From Thozetella sp. PMI_491 (Eukaryota > Ascomycota > Sordariomycetes > Chaetosphaeriales > Chaetosphaeriaceae): a stretch of DNA of 64,000 nt. Of the stretch, positions 13,923 to 26,760 are shown piece by piece (position 1 is the first letter of the stretch; each line of letters begins with the position of its first letter). The stretch lies in contig MU270016.1 of assembly GCA_021432635.1 (NCBI GenBank), positions 1,011,905 through 1,075,904 on the forward strand, in the 5' to 3' direction. The position numbers and the translations under genes were made by a program. Under the pieces are notes generated by a model, which was given only the letters and a program-made list of their open reading frames with translations, was not told where the DNA came from and did no database searches.

Positions 13923-14674
13923 AGTAACCAACGAACAGAAGTAGAAAAGAAGAAGCAAATAATAGCTAATAAGAATTAGAGAAGAAGGAAAATCCAGAAA
14001 ACAAACCGCTCAGGAAAGAAGAGCAAGACTGGAAGGGATGAGCAGACAGGTGGCCGAAAGACATATCGGGGAATTTCAATCCTCCAGCACGGATGGATGA
14101 GAGCCCGAGCCGAGGGCTCAATAGAAGCTCTCCTCTTGGCATTCTGTTATGACAGTCCATAGGGGTATGGTCATGGGCTGTCTGAGTTTTGCCAAATTGC
14201 ACCTGCGACGATCTACATTGTCTGTGTGTGTGATTCCCAATTGCATCAAACACATGCATGGAAGCAGAATGAATGTTTGCCCCGCACAGAATCCGAAACA
14301 AATCGAATTTCCGTGGCGTCGATCTACAAACGATCTACAGAAAGCCAGGTGAGACAGACGTCGTGTGTCAAGTCCCTATAGCCGAATGCAACCGTTTGGG
14401 GTATCCGTCGGCACTGCCGAATGTCGGCAGATAGCATAAGCGAGGGCTCCGGGTTTCGGATCGGGACGTGATAGAAGTATGAGATACAATGGGCTCTTTA
14501 CCCGTCTAGACAGCGACGAACCTTGATCGTACCAAACGCCGTCAATTCATGTTGTACAGGGTAAATTCCTCCATCTGTAGCGTTGCAGCCCAGCTCCTCC
14601 TACCCAGATATTTACCCAAGGCACCCGCGTTACCTTACCCAGTTCGTCACCAACTCCCCTTCTCCATCCCATTC
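13923..14674. other. Intergenic region
   Basis: 5' flank of the membrane protein and 3' flank of the MFS gene. No coding or RNA gene supported. Confidence 0.5.
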
Positions 14675-16572
14675 CTATATCCCTTTCCCAGTCATCTCGA
14701 TGCCGCTGTCGGCCATTGACTCTTTGTCAAACTTGCGCACGCTCCAAATGCGCATGCGTTTGCCGTAGGCGTAGATACCCGGCAGCATGAAGCTGAAGAG
14801 GGCCATGATGCCACTGTAGATCGCAAACGTCTTCATGAAGCCGAGTTGCAAGATCCAGTCGGCTGACTTGAAGCTGATCAGAAAACCAGCAATGAGACGG
14901 AAGGACGACATGGTCACCAGCACGGGTCTGTTAATTTTTGTCAGTCCATTTATTCATCTGTCGGCGCGGAGAGGAGAACTGCAACATACCCTGCCTTATT
15001 CGGATAGCTTTCGACGAGGTACACGCTCACGAGCGTGTTCATCGTCAGACCTCCGAAACCAATCAAGAAGAAGCCGACTAGGAGGGGAACTAGCGGCCTG
15101 TCTGCAGTGTGGTCACCAGCGTAACCAAACAGTATGGGTCCTGCGATACCGGCAAGCAGCGGGAATGCCAGACTGATCAAGTGTGCCTCGGGCTCCCTCT
15201 GGCCCCCATTCCTCTTGGCGTGCCAATTCGAGATCTTGTCTGCCATGAAACCTCCGAAGAACCACACAAATGGAGTTGCCGCGACGATGGGCAGCACCAC
15301 GAGACCGAGCTGGTTAAAGTTGAGCTTGAGGGATAGGATGATGGCGGCAGCGTTCTGCTGGGTGGCTGATAGGGCGCCGACAAATACCGAGTTCAAGGCG
15401 ATGACCCAGGCAACATTGGGAAAGAATGTGGCCTGGATGGTATCGATGTTGGATCTGTTTGCGAGCTTCCACTCCTTCTTGGCGTGGAATATACCAAAAT
15501 CATCCTGGTTGGTACGGTAGCCATACTTGGAGTAGTCAAGTCTGGGACGGTTCTCCATCGGACGGAGCGGGTAAACTTCCTTACCAGCTGTTGTTGGTTA
15601 GTTAAGCTTGAGTTTCCCGCCATTGATGCGAAATCGAGATGCGGGGGATAAGGCGCTGGGAATGGATGGCTTACCAAGTTCGTCTGGGGACCGGATCCAC
15701 CGAGTCTCAGGGATTAGGAAGATCATGGCGATCCACACAATGACGCCGGTGCCGGCAGTTATATAGTAGATCCACCGCCAGCTGAGTTTGACGACAATTA
15801 GAGGACTGGTCACACCAATAGCGACAATGAAAAGACCCTGGCCGGCGCTCACGAGCGAGAATGCCTGGTTGCGCTGGTTGATGAACAGCATGTCCTGGAG
15901 AATGAGGGGGATGAGGGCCTCGACGGCACCGGCTCCGAATCCTTGAAAGACACGAGCGGCAATATGGCTGTCAAGGCTCGTGCTGAAGCCGGCCCAGAGG
16001 CCACCAGCCCATGCCATCATACCGGCGAGCAGGATAATCGGTCGCCGCCCCATTCCGATAGAGAGAGGCACGAGGAGGTACGAAGCAACACCGTTGACGA
16101 GAATGGGAATCGTGGAAATAAGATCGACCTTGGAGATAGGAGGACCTCCAAGGCTTGACAGCAGCTGCAGGGGGTCGGCGGGCTTGCCGTCGGGGCTGCT
16201 GAGGCTCAGAGCGCTGAGGTCGATCTGACCGAGGATCTTGGGATCGACGCCAGAGTACTCGAGGACGAAGATGGGTACCAGGGCGCCGACGATGGCCTCG
16301 GCGGAGAGTGCAAGAGCACCGAAGAGGGAAAGAGTAATGATGGCCGCCCATTTCCTCCACTCGGGCAGGTTGAGAGGATCTCTCGGATTGGGCGTTGGCA
16401 TGGGCACGCATCGCATCATGCCGTCCTTGAACAGCTGTGTCGTGCCTGCAACCTCAACGGGCCGTGTCGTCTCGAATCCAGACTTGTCCACCAGGACCTC
16501 TTCCATGCTGTCGCGCATCCTCCTCATCCCCTTCATATCCCTTCCGTGCTTGATGCTCTGGAGCTTGTCCAT
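14675..16572 (-). CDS. MFS transporter, DHA1-like
   Basis: Membrane carrier, 582 aa from the ATG at 16572, in exons 16572-15675, 15587-14990 and 14927-14675. An in-frame ATG at 16674 would add 34 residues, but 16572 has the better context (CAAAATGG) and leads into a hydrophilic N-terminus. About 100 cytosolic residues (PMPTPNPRDPLNLPEWRKW) precede the first helix, a layout common in fungal DHA1 carriers. Visible features are the GMGRRP loop, the RVFQGFGAGAVEALIPLI helix, and SWRWIYYI. The second half includes QNAAAIILSLKLNF and LVVLPIVAATPFVWFFGGFMADK. Substrate unknown. Confidence 0.86.
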
Positions 16573-18781
16573 TTTCGCAGAAATCCCGGTCTTCGTGCCG
16601 AGAAGATCTGTACGCCTGCGTATAAGAAAGGAAGATACGATTGAAACAAAAAGGGTCAATGGGACGGCAGCCATCGCGGAAGTGGCGGAAGAAAGCCCAT
16701 TGTGTTATAACATTCAGAATTCGTCCGATTGTCCGTCGATCTCAAAGATTTCCTATTTGGAACTTAGCGTGGTGCCTGGTGTGTTCCAGACTCGTCGTGG
16801 CGCAAGTAAACTAGCACGATTCTTGGACCGTCCCATCTTTTGGGTGGTTTTCAGGTCCCGTAATTTGGGGTTCCGCGAACCAATACCCTTTTCAACCCCT
16901 TTTCGTTTCTGCGTGAAACAAAGAGTTTCCTGATACGTGACCTTTTTTTTCCGCTAAGCCACGGTTTCGCATGGGATGTGCATATGAGGTCATGAGCTGC
17001 TATACCTAAGGAAAGTCGCCGATCCGAGTTGGATTATTATTGGATCTCGGAGTAGATGGCATAGCATCGTATTCGGTTTACTATAGACGGGTCGGAGCTT
17101 GTTTCCCAAACGAGCCCATCCAAACCTAGGAGCGCTACGAGGCTCCAAATGCGATTCTCGAGCGAGCGAGACTCGGAGGATCGACACTCCGTCGATTTTA
17201 AATACTACTCAATAAAAGAATGCTCCCTCGTGCTTTTGACCCCCCCAGGTGACAACTTAAATCCTCCGGTCACCTTCTTGACAGCTATGGGGCGTTGACT
17301 CATCATGGGCTCTACCCCATTGTTCATCTTCCAGGGATACCCTGCTACAAAGATCCTCGCCCTAATGACATAGACTCAGAAGATCGACATTGAGCAGATT
17401 CCGTTGTCGAAGGGATCCCTTCAGGCAGACAGGTCTGTGTGTCAACTTGTCAGGAAACCTGTGAAGTGAGTGAGTATCATGGTGGGAAGGTATAATCGCT
17501 CGTGCCGCCTTCTCCTTGAACATGGCGGACGACATGTGTGCATTCGAGTGACAGCAGGCCTGGAGCCAAGAAGCTGGGAAACACTTAGGAACTGCATTAA
17601 CCCAGTCTTCCGCTCAGAGTTGGTATGAAAGAATTTTGTGGAACCATTCGTACCCCAACGCAGTAAAGCTATACCTCGACCACACAAAAGTTCACACTCT
17701 TTGGATCACGAGGATCTTGGAAGCAGTAAGCTGCGTTCCAAGCTCGCGGAAACAATCAGGAAAGACAGCCTACATTTCTCGAATTACGCCTACTTCTCTT
17801 CCCCATAAGCACATCGGCATCTCCCGCCGTCTGAAACAGGTCGCTTCGGGTGGCTTCCTTAGCTGCTTATGGCTGAATCAGGGCTTAAGGCTAGATGCCG
17901 GGTGGCAACCAACCTGTCAGCATATGACCCCTCGTATGTCGAATATTACTGAACTCCAATAAGACATCACCGCAGATGGTACCGATTGTCGCTGTTGTGT
18001 CTAATTGCAGGGATCTAAACCCTCCCTTGCGCGACAGGTATCTTGTTCTTTTTCACCTGATACATCAGCCCCCTTCCGCTCTGACCGCTCTGGCCGCTCT
18101 GACCTCAGCGGAAGAGGCTGGCTAAGCTACGTGGCATAGATTCGCGAGGCGGCATCTTAGCCTCTGTGGCACGCAGGCAACCAATTGGCGTTACCGACCC
18201 GGTCCACAGCACATATGTCGATGCATGCCGTCGTGGTACCGAAAGCGGGTTGATTTACACTAGTCGGTTGCACTACGCTTCTCTGCTCCTTTCACAGCCA
18301 ATACAACCCGCATGTTCTACCTGCATCGGGCTCCAGCTAAGACTATCAGCGCTCGTCGAGGTAGCGATATATGGTCCTACAGAATCAGGTTTGCCACGCT
18401 ATGCTCTATTAAGCTGTTTCAGCTGCGCCATAGTATACAATCCCCTCACGATGGCGTACTCGGTCACGCGCACACACCGCAACGTGTGTTGAGTTTTAAG
18501 GGCGAAAGGATCGGGGCGGCTATGCGGCAAACCACGTACGACAAACCGGAGGGTCGCCACGGTAAGCTTTGCCATATATTATGTCTTATGCGAGGCGAGG
18601 ATCCTTGAATTGAACAGTGACTGTATTTCTTTGTCCCCGGGTCCTCTTATTTTGAGGCCAGCCAAACTTCTCGACGTGCTCTTCATCAACGCTCCAATCC
18701 CACAGTTTCTTCAAGCTTCCTTTCATAGAATAGTGCAATAATACAAGACGGAGGCATTTTCGATCGAATCCGTGAAGAGCT
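16573..18781. other. 2.2-kb intergenic region before the Ppo oxygenase
   Basis: Promoter side of two divergent genes (the MFS carrier on the left, the oxygenase on the right). Apart from the 9-bp tandem repeat at 18076-18102 I see no gene, RNA or element. Short open frames here have no recognisable domain. Confidence 0.5.
18076..18102 (+). repeat. Three 9-bp tandem repeats
   Basis: CCGCTCTGA, CCGCTCTGG, CCGCTCTGA in direct succession, about 680 bp upstream of the oxygenase ATG. Could be clustered binding sites or slippage. Confidence 0.6.
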
Positions 18782-21700
18782 ATGGCGAGCCAACTCGGCA
18801 CTTTGATAGGGACGCTTGGACAGGCACCCCCAACCGGCCCCGACGGGAAGAGCGACAATGAAGCAGCCGCGAAGCCTGAGGTCAGAAAGAGCCCTTTATG
18901 GAAGGATCTCCTCACTCTTGATACTAAAGAAAAAGCGACGGTCTTCCAAGCATTGACCACGCTTGCATCCGGAAAACCCATCGATGACAGGCAGCTCCTT
19001 CTCGAGAATGGAGTCAGCCTGCTGCAAACCACGCCACTGGATAGCACGCTGGGCCCAGATGTCGGAAATAAATTCATCACGATGCTGTATCACGACCTGC
19101 CGCATCCACCGGTGACCGTAGCAGGCCCGGACATGAAGTACCGGAGGCACGATGGGGGCAACAATAATCCATGGCTCCCCGAGATGGGCAAAGCCGGCAG
19201 TCCGTACAGCCGCAGCGTGCCGCCACTCCAGCCAAAAGGCCCCAATCTTCCGGACCCGGAGCTCGTCTATGAGCACTTGCTCCGACGCAACGGTCCGTTT
19301 CGGCCGCATCCTTCTGGGCTCAACCGTCTCTTCTTCTCGTTCGCTACGCTTGTGATTCATGAGTGCTTCCAGACGAACCGTAGTAACCAGTGGATTAACG
19401 ACACTTCAAGCTACGTTGACCTCAGCACCCTCTACGGCAACACAGAGGTTGAGCAGAAGCGCACTCGGACTTTTGTAAACGGACAGATTTTCCCGGACTC
19501 CATTGCCAGCGAAAGAATTATGATGATGCCACCGGGAGTTATTGCACTGCTTCTAATGTACGTTTGGTACTGGCCTCAAAGGTTAACCATCGCGTGATCT
19601 GACCATATTGCTCGCCTCCTCAGGTTCTCCCGCAATCATAACACGATTGCAGAGTCGCTGCTCTCCATCAACGAAGGCGGTTGGTACCAGCCATGGGACG
19701 GCCTCAAAGAAGGCCAAAAGAAGAAGTAAGTACTCCCCTCATATACTCAATGAAATGACTAATCATCGGCCTCCTAGGCAAGATGAGGACATCTTCCAAA
19801 CGGCTCGCAACATCAACGTTGGCTTCTTCGCTACAATTGTCCTGAAAGATTATGTTGCCTCCATTCTGAACACACCGCGCGCAAACTCACTCTGGTATCT
19901 CGACCTCGGCGCAGAAATCAAGAGCGGAAATAACAGGGTCGACCGCGGCACCGGCAACGTGGTATCGGTCGAATTCGCAGTCCTCTACCACTGGCATGCA
20001 GCTCTTAGCGAGGCAGACGCAGAGTGGATGGAGTATGTGTTCCGTAAGGAGATTCCTGACCTGAAGTCTATGGATGATGTCACACCTGCGCAGTTCAAGG
20101 AGATCTTCTGGAAAGAAATGAAAACCTTGGACGACAAGCCGGCGAAAGCATGGGAGTTTGGTGGACTCAAGAGAGGTCCTGATGGGAAGTTCAACGATGC
20201 TGAATTGGGAGAGCTGATCAAGGACTGCATTGAGCAACCCGCTCATGCTTTCGGCGCCCATGGCAGTCCAGCAGCGTTGAAGAGAGTTGAGATCATGGGA
20301 ATGCTGCAGGCTCGCAATGCATTCAATGTCTGCACGATGAACGAGTGGGTACCCATCGTTAGGTCGACTCGCACAATGAATACGGCCAGTGCGCTGACAG
20401 AACCCCAGATTCCGCCGATACTTGAACCTGAAGGAGTACGAGTCTTTCGAGGAGTGGAATCCGGACCGGGAGACGGCACGCGCGGCAGAACTGCTATATG
20501 GCCACATCGACAATCTTGAGCTGTACCCAGGCTTGATGGCAGAGGAAGCCAAGCCGTTTATGCCAGGCAGCGGCCTTTGTCCCGGCCAGACAACAGGCCG
20601 GGGCATCCTAGATGATGCCGTTGCTCTTGTCCGTGGCGATCGCTTCCTAAGTTACGATATGAACAGCAATACCCTCACTAACTGGGGTATATCCAAACTT
20701 GGCGACGCTCCCGGGGGTACGTACGGGGGCATGCTACCCAAGCTCCTATTCCAAGGTTTGCCTGAGTGCTGGACAGGGACTTCTACATATGTCCTGCTGC
20801 CATTCTACACCCCAGCGGCAGCAAAGGAAATCTTGAAGGGCAACAAGGTGCTTGAGTCGTACGACACTAAGCGACCTCCTAGCGGGAACGGAGTTGTCGG
20901 CATCCACACGCAGGAAGGTTGCAAGAAGGCCTTCGAAGACCGTTCAACTTTCCGTACGATGTACCAGGACGCGATTAGGAAGGTTGCGGCAGGTCATGAG
21001 TTCATGATAGGCTGGGACGAGCAGAAGAAGCACGACGACCGGTCCATCATCCTACACAAGATCTTCTTCGAAGACGGGTTCGAGAAGCATGTCACCACGT
21101 TTTTCAGAGAGACAGTAGCGAAGCTTATCAAAGAAAGCTCTCTGAAATACCCAGGTCAAAGACGATCCATCGATATCGTCCGGAATGTCTGCAATGTCAC
21201 GCCTATTCTTTGGCTTGCAGGGCGCTTCGCGATTCCCCTCAAGACGTTGCAGCAGCCCCGCGGTCTGGTCACAGTTCCCCAGCTGTTCGATATTCTCCTC
21301 GTGTTGTTCATCTATCAAGGCTTCAACATTTTACCAGCCAACCAGTGGAACCTACAAGAGCTATCTCTGAAAGCTGCACCGGTCCTTCGCACAGTCTTCG
21401 AGGCGCATCTGAAGACGCAGAAGGGTTGGACCGGACATATCGTGGATTGGCTTGCCGAGGGAAGCGCGTTTGAGGTTAAGCCCGACGCCGAGCGCATATA
21501 CCGTGCACTGAACGCGACGGGCCTGCCTATCGGCGATCTGGTAGGCGACTGCATGGGCATGGTAGCCCCTGTAGCTGGAAATCTGACACAGCAGGCGTCG
21601 CTTCTCATTGACCTGTACCTCCGCCCAGAGTACAAGCAATGCAAGGATCGTATCGTGGAGCTCGCTCATAAAGACGACCCCGACTCAGAGAAGGAGCTGC

Positions 21701-22152
21701 AAGGGTATGTTTTTGAGGGCATGCGCCATGCAGGCGTAGTTCCTGGACTGCCGCGCGTGGCGACCAAGGACGTCACGTTCCAAGATGGCGCTCGCGGACC
21801 CATCCAAATCAAAGCCAACCAGACGGTGTTGATTGCTACCTCCAAAGCGGCTATGGACCCTGCTGCTTTCCCGAACCCAGAGAAGATTGATCCCCATCGT
21901 CCCCTCAGCGCCTATACTCTCTTGGGCCATGGCATGCACTTTTGCTTCGGGGCTAGATTAGTGGGCACTGCTCTTACCGCCACTATGAAAGAAGTGTTTA
22001 AACTCAAGAATATCCGCCGGGCGTCTGGTCCTCGAGGACAGTTCTCGACGGTCGAGCACGAGGTTGCCGGGGTCAAGCTAAAGCTATACCTAGACGCCAA
22101 TTCCAAAGAATCGCCAATTCCAACCACGCTCAGCATTGAGTACGAAGAATGA
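18782..22152 (+). CDS. Ppo-type fatty-acid dioxygenase / P450 fusion (psi-factor oxygenase)
   Basis: Bifunctional haem enzyme that oxygenates linoleic/oleic acid and rearranges the hydroperoxide to a diol or related oxylipin (the psi factors that tune sporulation and secondary metabolism in Aspergillus). Exons 18782-19557, 19624-19725, 19778-20348 and 20401-22152 give 1066 aa, close to PpoA/linoleate diol synthase. The N-terminal animal-peroxidase-like domain shows NDTSSYVDLSTLYG, FSRNHNTIAE and the Y363-H-W-H366 motif (catalytic Tyr and proximal haem His). The C-terminal P450-like domain has GHGMHFCFG with Cys998 in the thiolate position. That Cys argues for a working isomerase half, unlike PpoC-type proteins where the P450 half is inactive. 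The ExxR helix is not obvious, as in known Ppo proteins. Confidence 0.92.
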
Positions 22153-22878
22153 AGTAGTTTATGGAGATTGGCGAGAGGTGTTGGTATTGGAAGGAGGCTA
22201 TGTCTGATTATTGCCATGTCGTTGCCGCGCGTTTATCGCATCTCCTATTAGATTGAACCCTCTACATGCATCGAAACCAGATGCAAGAGGCACTATTCTC
22301 CTCCAACGTTGCGCGATCTAGTCTCTATATTCTTATATTAGCGGCCTCAATGCAGTTCTTTGTACCAGAAATACCTCCAACTCGATTAAAAATGCTAAAT
22401 GTTTCAAGCTCGAGTTACAAAGAAGAAACTCGGCCAGCTGTCACGGCAGTTTTCTGTAGATCCGACCGTTCAAGTGGCTAAGAATATTCCTGAAGCACTC
22501 AATAACAAGGCTATGTTAATCGATTGTTCGAATTCACTACAAAGTGTACCGGCTCGAAGGCTAATAAATACGGACATGGCGCAATCTACTGAGCAGGCAG
22601 GTTGTTGAGGAGCTGGCCAGGTGAGGGAACTATTAGGGAACGACATCTTATACTGGTATCTATGCCAGGAATCTATTGTAATTCTAGTGCGTAGAATTTC
22701 GCTCTTCGGCCATCTTTGTTAAAGGCCCGATAATTGGCCAGATCATTTACCTTAGGACAACTACCCAATCTCTCATTTGAGATTGGCGTGCGTTTTGGAT
22801 TAGATGCAGGCACTCTCGACATGAAAGAAAGCGTGGTATTAGCCCGCCACCGTAATGATACGATTTCAGAGTATAGCA
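22153..22878. other. Intergenic region between convergent genes
   Basis: 3' flanks of the oxygenase and of the TRI12-type exporter. No gene seen. Confidence 0.5.
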
Positions 22879-25082
22879 TCATTTTCCCATGGCCTCCTCA
22901 ACTACCGCTTCTTGCTCCGAAAGTGCCCGCTTCCTATCCACATGCTCGACGGTGGCTTCCACTTTCTCCGTCATTAGTTCCTTGACTCCCTTGAGGAATG
23001 CTATGGACACGATGCCGAGCACGACGAAAGGAATGATACTAGCCCAGGCCAAGTTGTATGCACGAGCATACTGCCACCGGCTCGCATCCAATGCAGCAGC
23101 CCATACGTCGGGCGTGGCTCCAGGAACGCCAGAGGTCTGTCCTGACTTGATGGCGGCAATCAGAGCAGGCACGCTTGACGCAGGTAGACCGGCACCTTCA
23201 GCTGCGGCGGCGACTGCAGGCGTATAATCGGATTCTAGATGCCCATTGATGATAGCATCTAGCACGGCCGACCCGAAGGCACCTCCGATAGCGCGGCTCG
23301 AGAAGGCGAGGCCTGTAGCCGTGGAAAGGAAGGCGTGCGGCGCGGTGTATTGGACGCAGGCAGGGAGAAGAGTCAGTGGGCCCGCTTGGCCGATACCCGC
23401 GAGGACATTTATGCCAAGTTGTGCATGGTCCCACGTAGGTTTAATCGTGGTGTAGCAAATAGACCTAGCAAGGTGTCCGCGATGTCAGTTACATCAAGGC
23501 CGGAAGCGACAACATGTGAGGCGGGGCGGGGTATCTCACACGACGAGAAAGATGACAAATGTGATCAATAGCGGCGACTTCAGATCTTTGAAGTACGTCG
23601 AGTACCATGAGATGGCGAGGGGGGCAAAGAAGATGACACACTGAAACGATAGCTGGCGGATTGAGATGTCCCAGGAGTTATCCTCGAAACCTAGGTTGAG
23701 CACAATCTGGGGAACGACCGAGTTGACAGCACTATAGAAAATCCAACCCTCAACAGCGATCGCGAAATTGGAGATGGCAAAGTTGGCATTGCGATGGAAG
23801 AACACATGGGCGACGAGGCCGTCAGTTCGTCCCTTCCACTCTGGTAGAAATTGGTGAGTAGGTATTCATCACGAAGATGGTTCCACAGGATAGATTTGCA
23901 CGTACCGTAGAGGCCAAAGAAAACCAGCAGAACCAGCCCGACGACGAGCGGCGCAATGACATGGGGGTCGGACCAGGGATAGGTGCCACCGGTCCAGTCG
24001 AGCGCAAGAAGCGTGAGCGTAGAGCCAGCGATGAAGAGCACAGAACCGATGGGGTCACAGGCCCAGAAATAATCTCCGGTTGTCATTTCTGGAATCTCAG
24101 TATTTTTGGGCGGCCAATAGAAGAGGATGAGACCTAGAAAGGTGAGACCATGGAGAATTGCTTGGATCCAAAATATCCACCGCCAGCCCTTGGCGTCGAC
24201 GTTTGTGACCGCGCCGGCGATAAGAGAGCCACCTCTGAGATTCCGAATTAGACATATGCATCATCTCCTTATCAAGTAACTAACTAGACTTTGGTTCTCA
24301 TGGGGTTACTTACAGGCCGGCAACGGTCCCGCCCATGGCACAGAGACCATTCGCCAGTGGGCGGAGTTTTAACGGAAGAACTTCAGAGGGGATCGACTGG
24401 ATGATGGACACAGTCGAAAGAGTCACACCAATTAGGATGCCGCCGCCGATCAGGACGCTCATTGAGCTTGCCTTGGCGGAGATGATAGCGCCGATAAAGG
24501 CGATCAGGGGTGGGATGGCCGCAAGGTATTTGCGGTCCAGAATGTCCGACATGCGACCGACGATCGGCGACAAGACACTCTGCATGAGTAGTGGTCCCTT
24601 GTACATCGTCAGTACGGAGGTCCTGGATCCTAGAGTCCAATTCGGCGGGGGTAAGTACCTGGATGATCCAGCCGGCTAGTGCGGCATCGCCCAGGTCACG
24701 TATAATAAACGCGATTACCTGCCCGGCTGCCACGACCACAAAGATCTGGGCCATCACGCTACAAGCTGTCAGAGATCAAGCTATGCGGCCCTGGACTTCA
24801 TGGAGACGACTAACGCGAAGCATGCCAACAGCACCACCAACTACAGACATTAGTCAGCCTATGCCAGAGACTACAGGTGCTTGCCAAGGCTTGGCATGGC
24901 ATAGCGGTTCATACCCATGACCTCCAACCAATGTCGATATGGACCGCATCCTTGATGGCCTCCTCCTCGATTGGGATCGGCTTGAGCTCCAGATGGTGGT
25001 GTCGACGGCGGGGCTCTGGGGTAGCCGGTGCGTCATGCGTGGCATGAGAGCCGTCAACCTTTTCGCTGGCCTCGGTTGCCAT
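22879..25082 (-). CDS. TRI12-family MFS exporter
   Basis: Fourteen-helix MFS efflux carrier, 597 aa, in seven exons: 25082-24915, 24840-24815, 24758-24659, 24597-24314, 24234-23906, 23840-23540 and 23464-22879. The second exon is a 26-nt micro-exon inside helix 1. Family features are HIDIGWRSW before helix 1, the SVLSPIVGRMSDILDRKYL loop, IPSEVLPLKLRPLANG, the central YEWKGRTDGLVAHVFF, and EGWIFYSAVNSVVPQIVL. TRI12-type pumps export trichothecenes and other metabolites; some relatives carry siderophores. It ends convergently with the Ppo gene; no toxin backbone gene is in the window, so the cargo is unknown. Confidence 0.9.
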
Positions 25083-25485
25083 TGCTTTTTCCTTGTTAAT
25101 TCGAGAGCTTGGCGCAATTGTCTAAGCAAAAGCACGTAAACTTTGCGAAGAGGAAGATTATGTATTGTCGCCATGTTCCAGTTCGGACCAGGATCGCCCC
25201 CTCACGCTCGGTCCTTCGGCAGATGTACTATTGGCTGAATATGAGGACGAGCCGAATGTAACCACTTCGGGTGGTCTGATCGCCGGTTTTCACTTCGTAT
25301 GCTGCTCAATTGATCCTGTCAAGCGAAGTATATTTTGGATCTATTTACCTAGATAAAGCCGTGTAACCATCGTGTTACCCAACAGTGCCTTTCTTTGTGG
25401 TTGTATTGGGGGCCCTGTGTGGTTGATGCTTACTTACCACTAGACACGGGTGCTTGGGGCCGACTAGATTTCGCCCCGACGGGCT
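25083..25485. other. Promoter region of the TRI12-type exporter
   Basis: Intergenic, with no gene seen. The sulfatase relic ends immediately to the right. Confidence 0.5.
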
Positions 25486-26760
25486 CTAGTAATCGCCGTC
25501 GGCGTATGGTAGATACCCACGGCGCTCCACATCCGGGAACCGCTCTCCCGTCCGGACGAATTTGGTATGGTCGCGCATGGTGTCGGGGTAGTGCTCCCAT
25601 GTACGCGTTTTTCCTTTCTGCATCGCCCGATATAGAAACTGGCGCGTTCGCACACTCTTTATAACCTTTTCGCGCAGCTCCCCCAGATTCCAGCGCTTGT
25701 ATACTATTTCAGTCATCTCCGAAACTTCTTTTTGTCGATCCGGGTCTTCTGCGAGGTTAACGATCTCATTGGGGTCGATGGAGAGATCGTAAAACTGCGT
25801 TGGGTACGCTTCGGAAACGATGATCTTTCGCATCCCTTTCCTAACCATGACGCGGGGCGCCTTGGTCCCCCCGTCGATATGCTCGACAAAGACCGCGCGC
25901 TCCACACTGTCAGCTTCGAGGAGCGACAGGAGGCTAGTGCCTTCGTGATCTGTGAAAATTGCTTCTGTCGATCCTGTCGCTATCTCCACGAGAGTAGGTA
26001 GGATATCAACGAGAGAGACGGGTGCGGAGATCCGCGCACCTCCTTTCTTGTGAGGCTGGTAGACGATGAGTGGGACACGGATTGCTGGATCGAAGAGGTT
26101 CTTCTTGAACCAGAGCCCACGCTCGCCAATCATGTCGCCATGGTCAGAGGTAAATAGAATGATGGTGTTGTCGGCAATGCCGGCGTCCTGAAGTGCTTGT
26201 CGTAGTTCGCCAACCTTGCGGTCCACGTAGCTGATCATTCCATAATAACCCCGACGAGCCCGGCGGTATATCTCGTCCGTCACTTCGAATTTATCTACGC
26301 TGTAGTGGTAATGGAGCGGCCGGCTATGTGCATCCACCTGGTCGAGGGGAATTTTTGGCGTTAGTGGTTCGTCGATTTCTTCGTTCGTATAAAGATCCCA
26401 GTATTCTCGTGAAATGACATATGGGTCGTGAGGCTGCGTAAAGGATACCGTCATGAAAAGTGGCCTCCCATCACCGTATCGGCGCCAGTCAAAAATATGC
26501 TGCGTAGCTCTTCGTGCGACCTCTTCATCGTAGTCCATCTGCTGAGACCTTGCAAGGGGCTGCGCATCCGCTATTGTCTCAACGCTCGATACGCCGAACG
26601 GCACCTTGCCCTTGGCCACTATCTCGTCATCCTCCAGTTCGTCGTACGTCTTAGGTGGCACCCAGCTGAAGTCGGCAGGGTAGATTTCGGTAGTGAGACG
26701 GTCTTCGTAGCCGTGGTGTTGGTCAGGGCCAGTTATCTCTCGGCAACTCGACCATAGCGG
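25486..26760 (-). pseudogene. 5'-truncated choline-sulfatase-like gene
   Basis: An uninterrupted frame of about 420 codons matches the C-terminal three quarters of a choline/aryl sulfatase: GPDQHHGYEDRLTTEIYP, VSFTQPHDPY, YYGMISYVDRKVG, LFTSDHGDMIGERG and a C-terminal choline-sulfatase-type tail (GERFPDVERRGYLPYADGDY). The part that should precede it, with the ADD metal site and the C-x-P-S-R formylglycine motif (about 90-100 aa), is not recognisable in any frame upstream to 27200. Identity fades abruptly near 26740-26760. Without the active-site Cys the product could not be a sulfatase, so this looks like a 5' deletion or rearrangement. A rearranged first exon farther away cannot be excluded. 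The remaining frame has no stops, so the loss may be recent. Confidence 0.75.
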
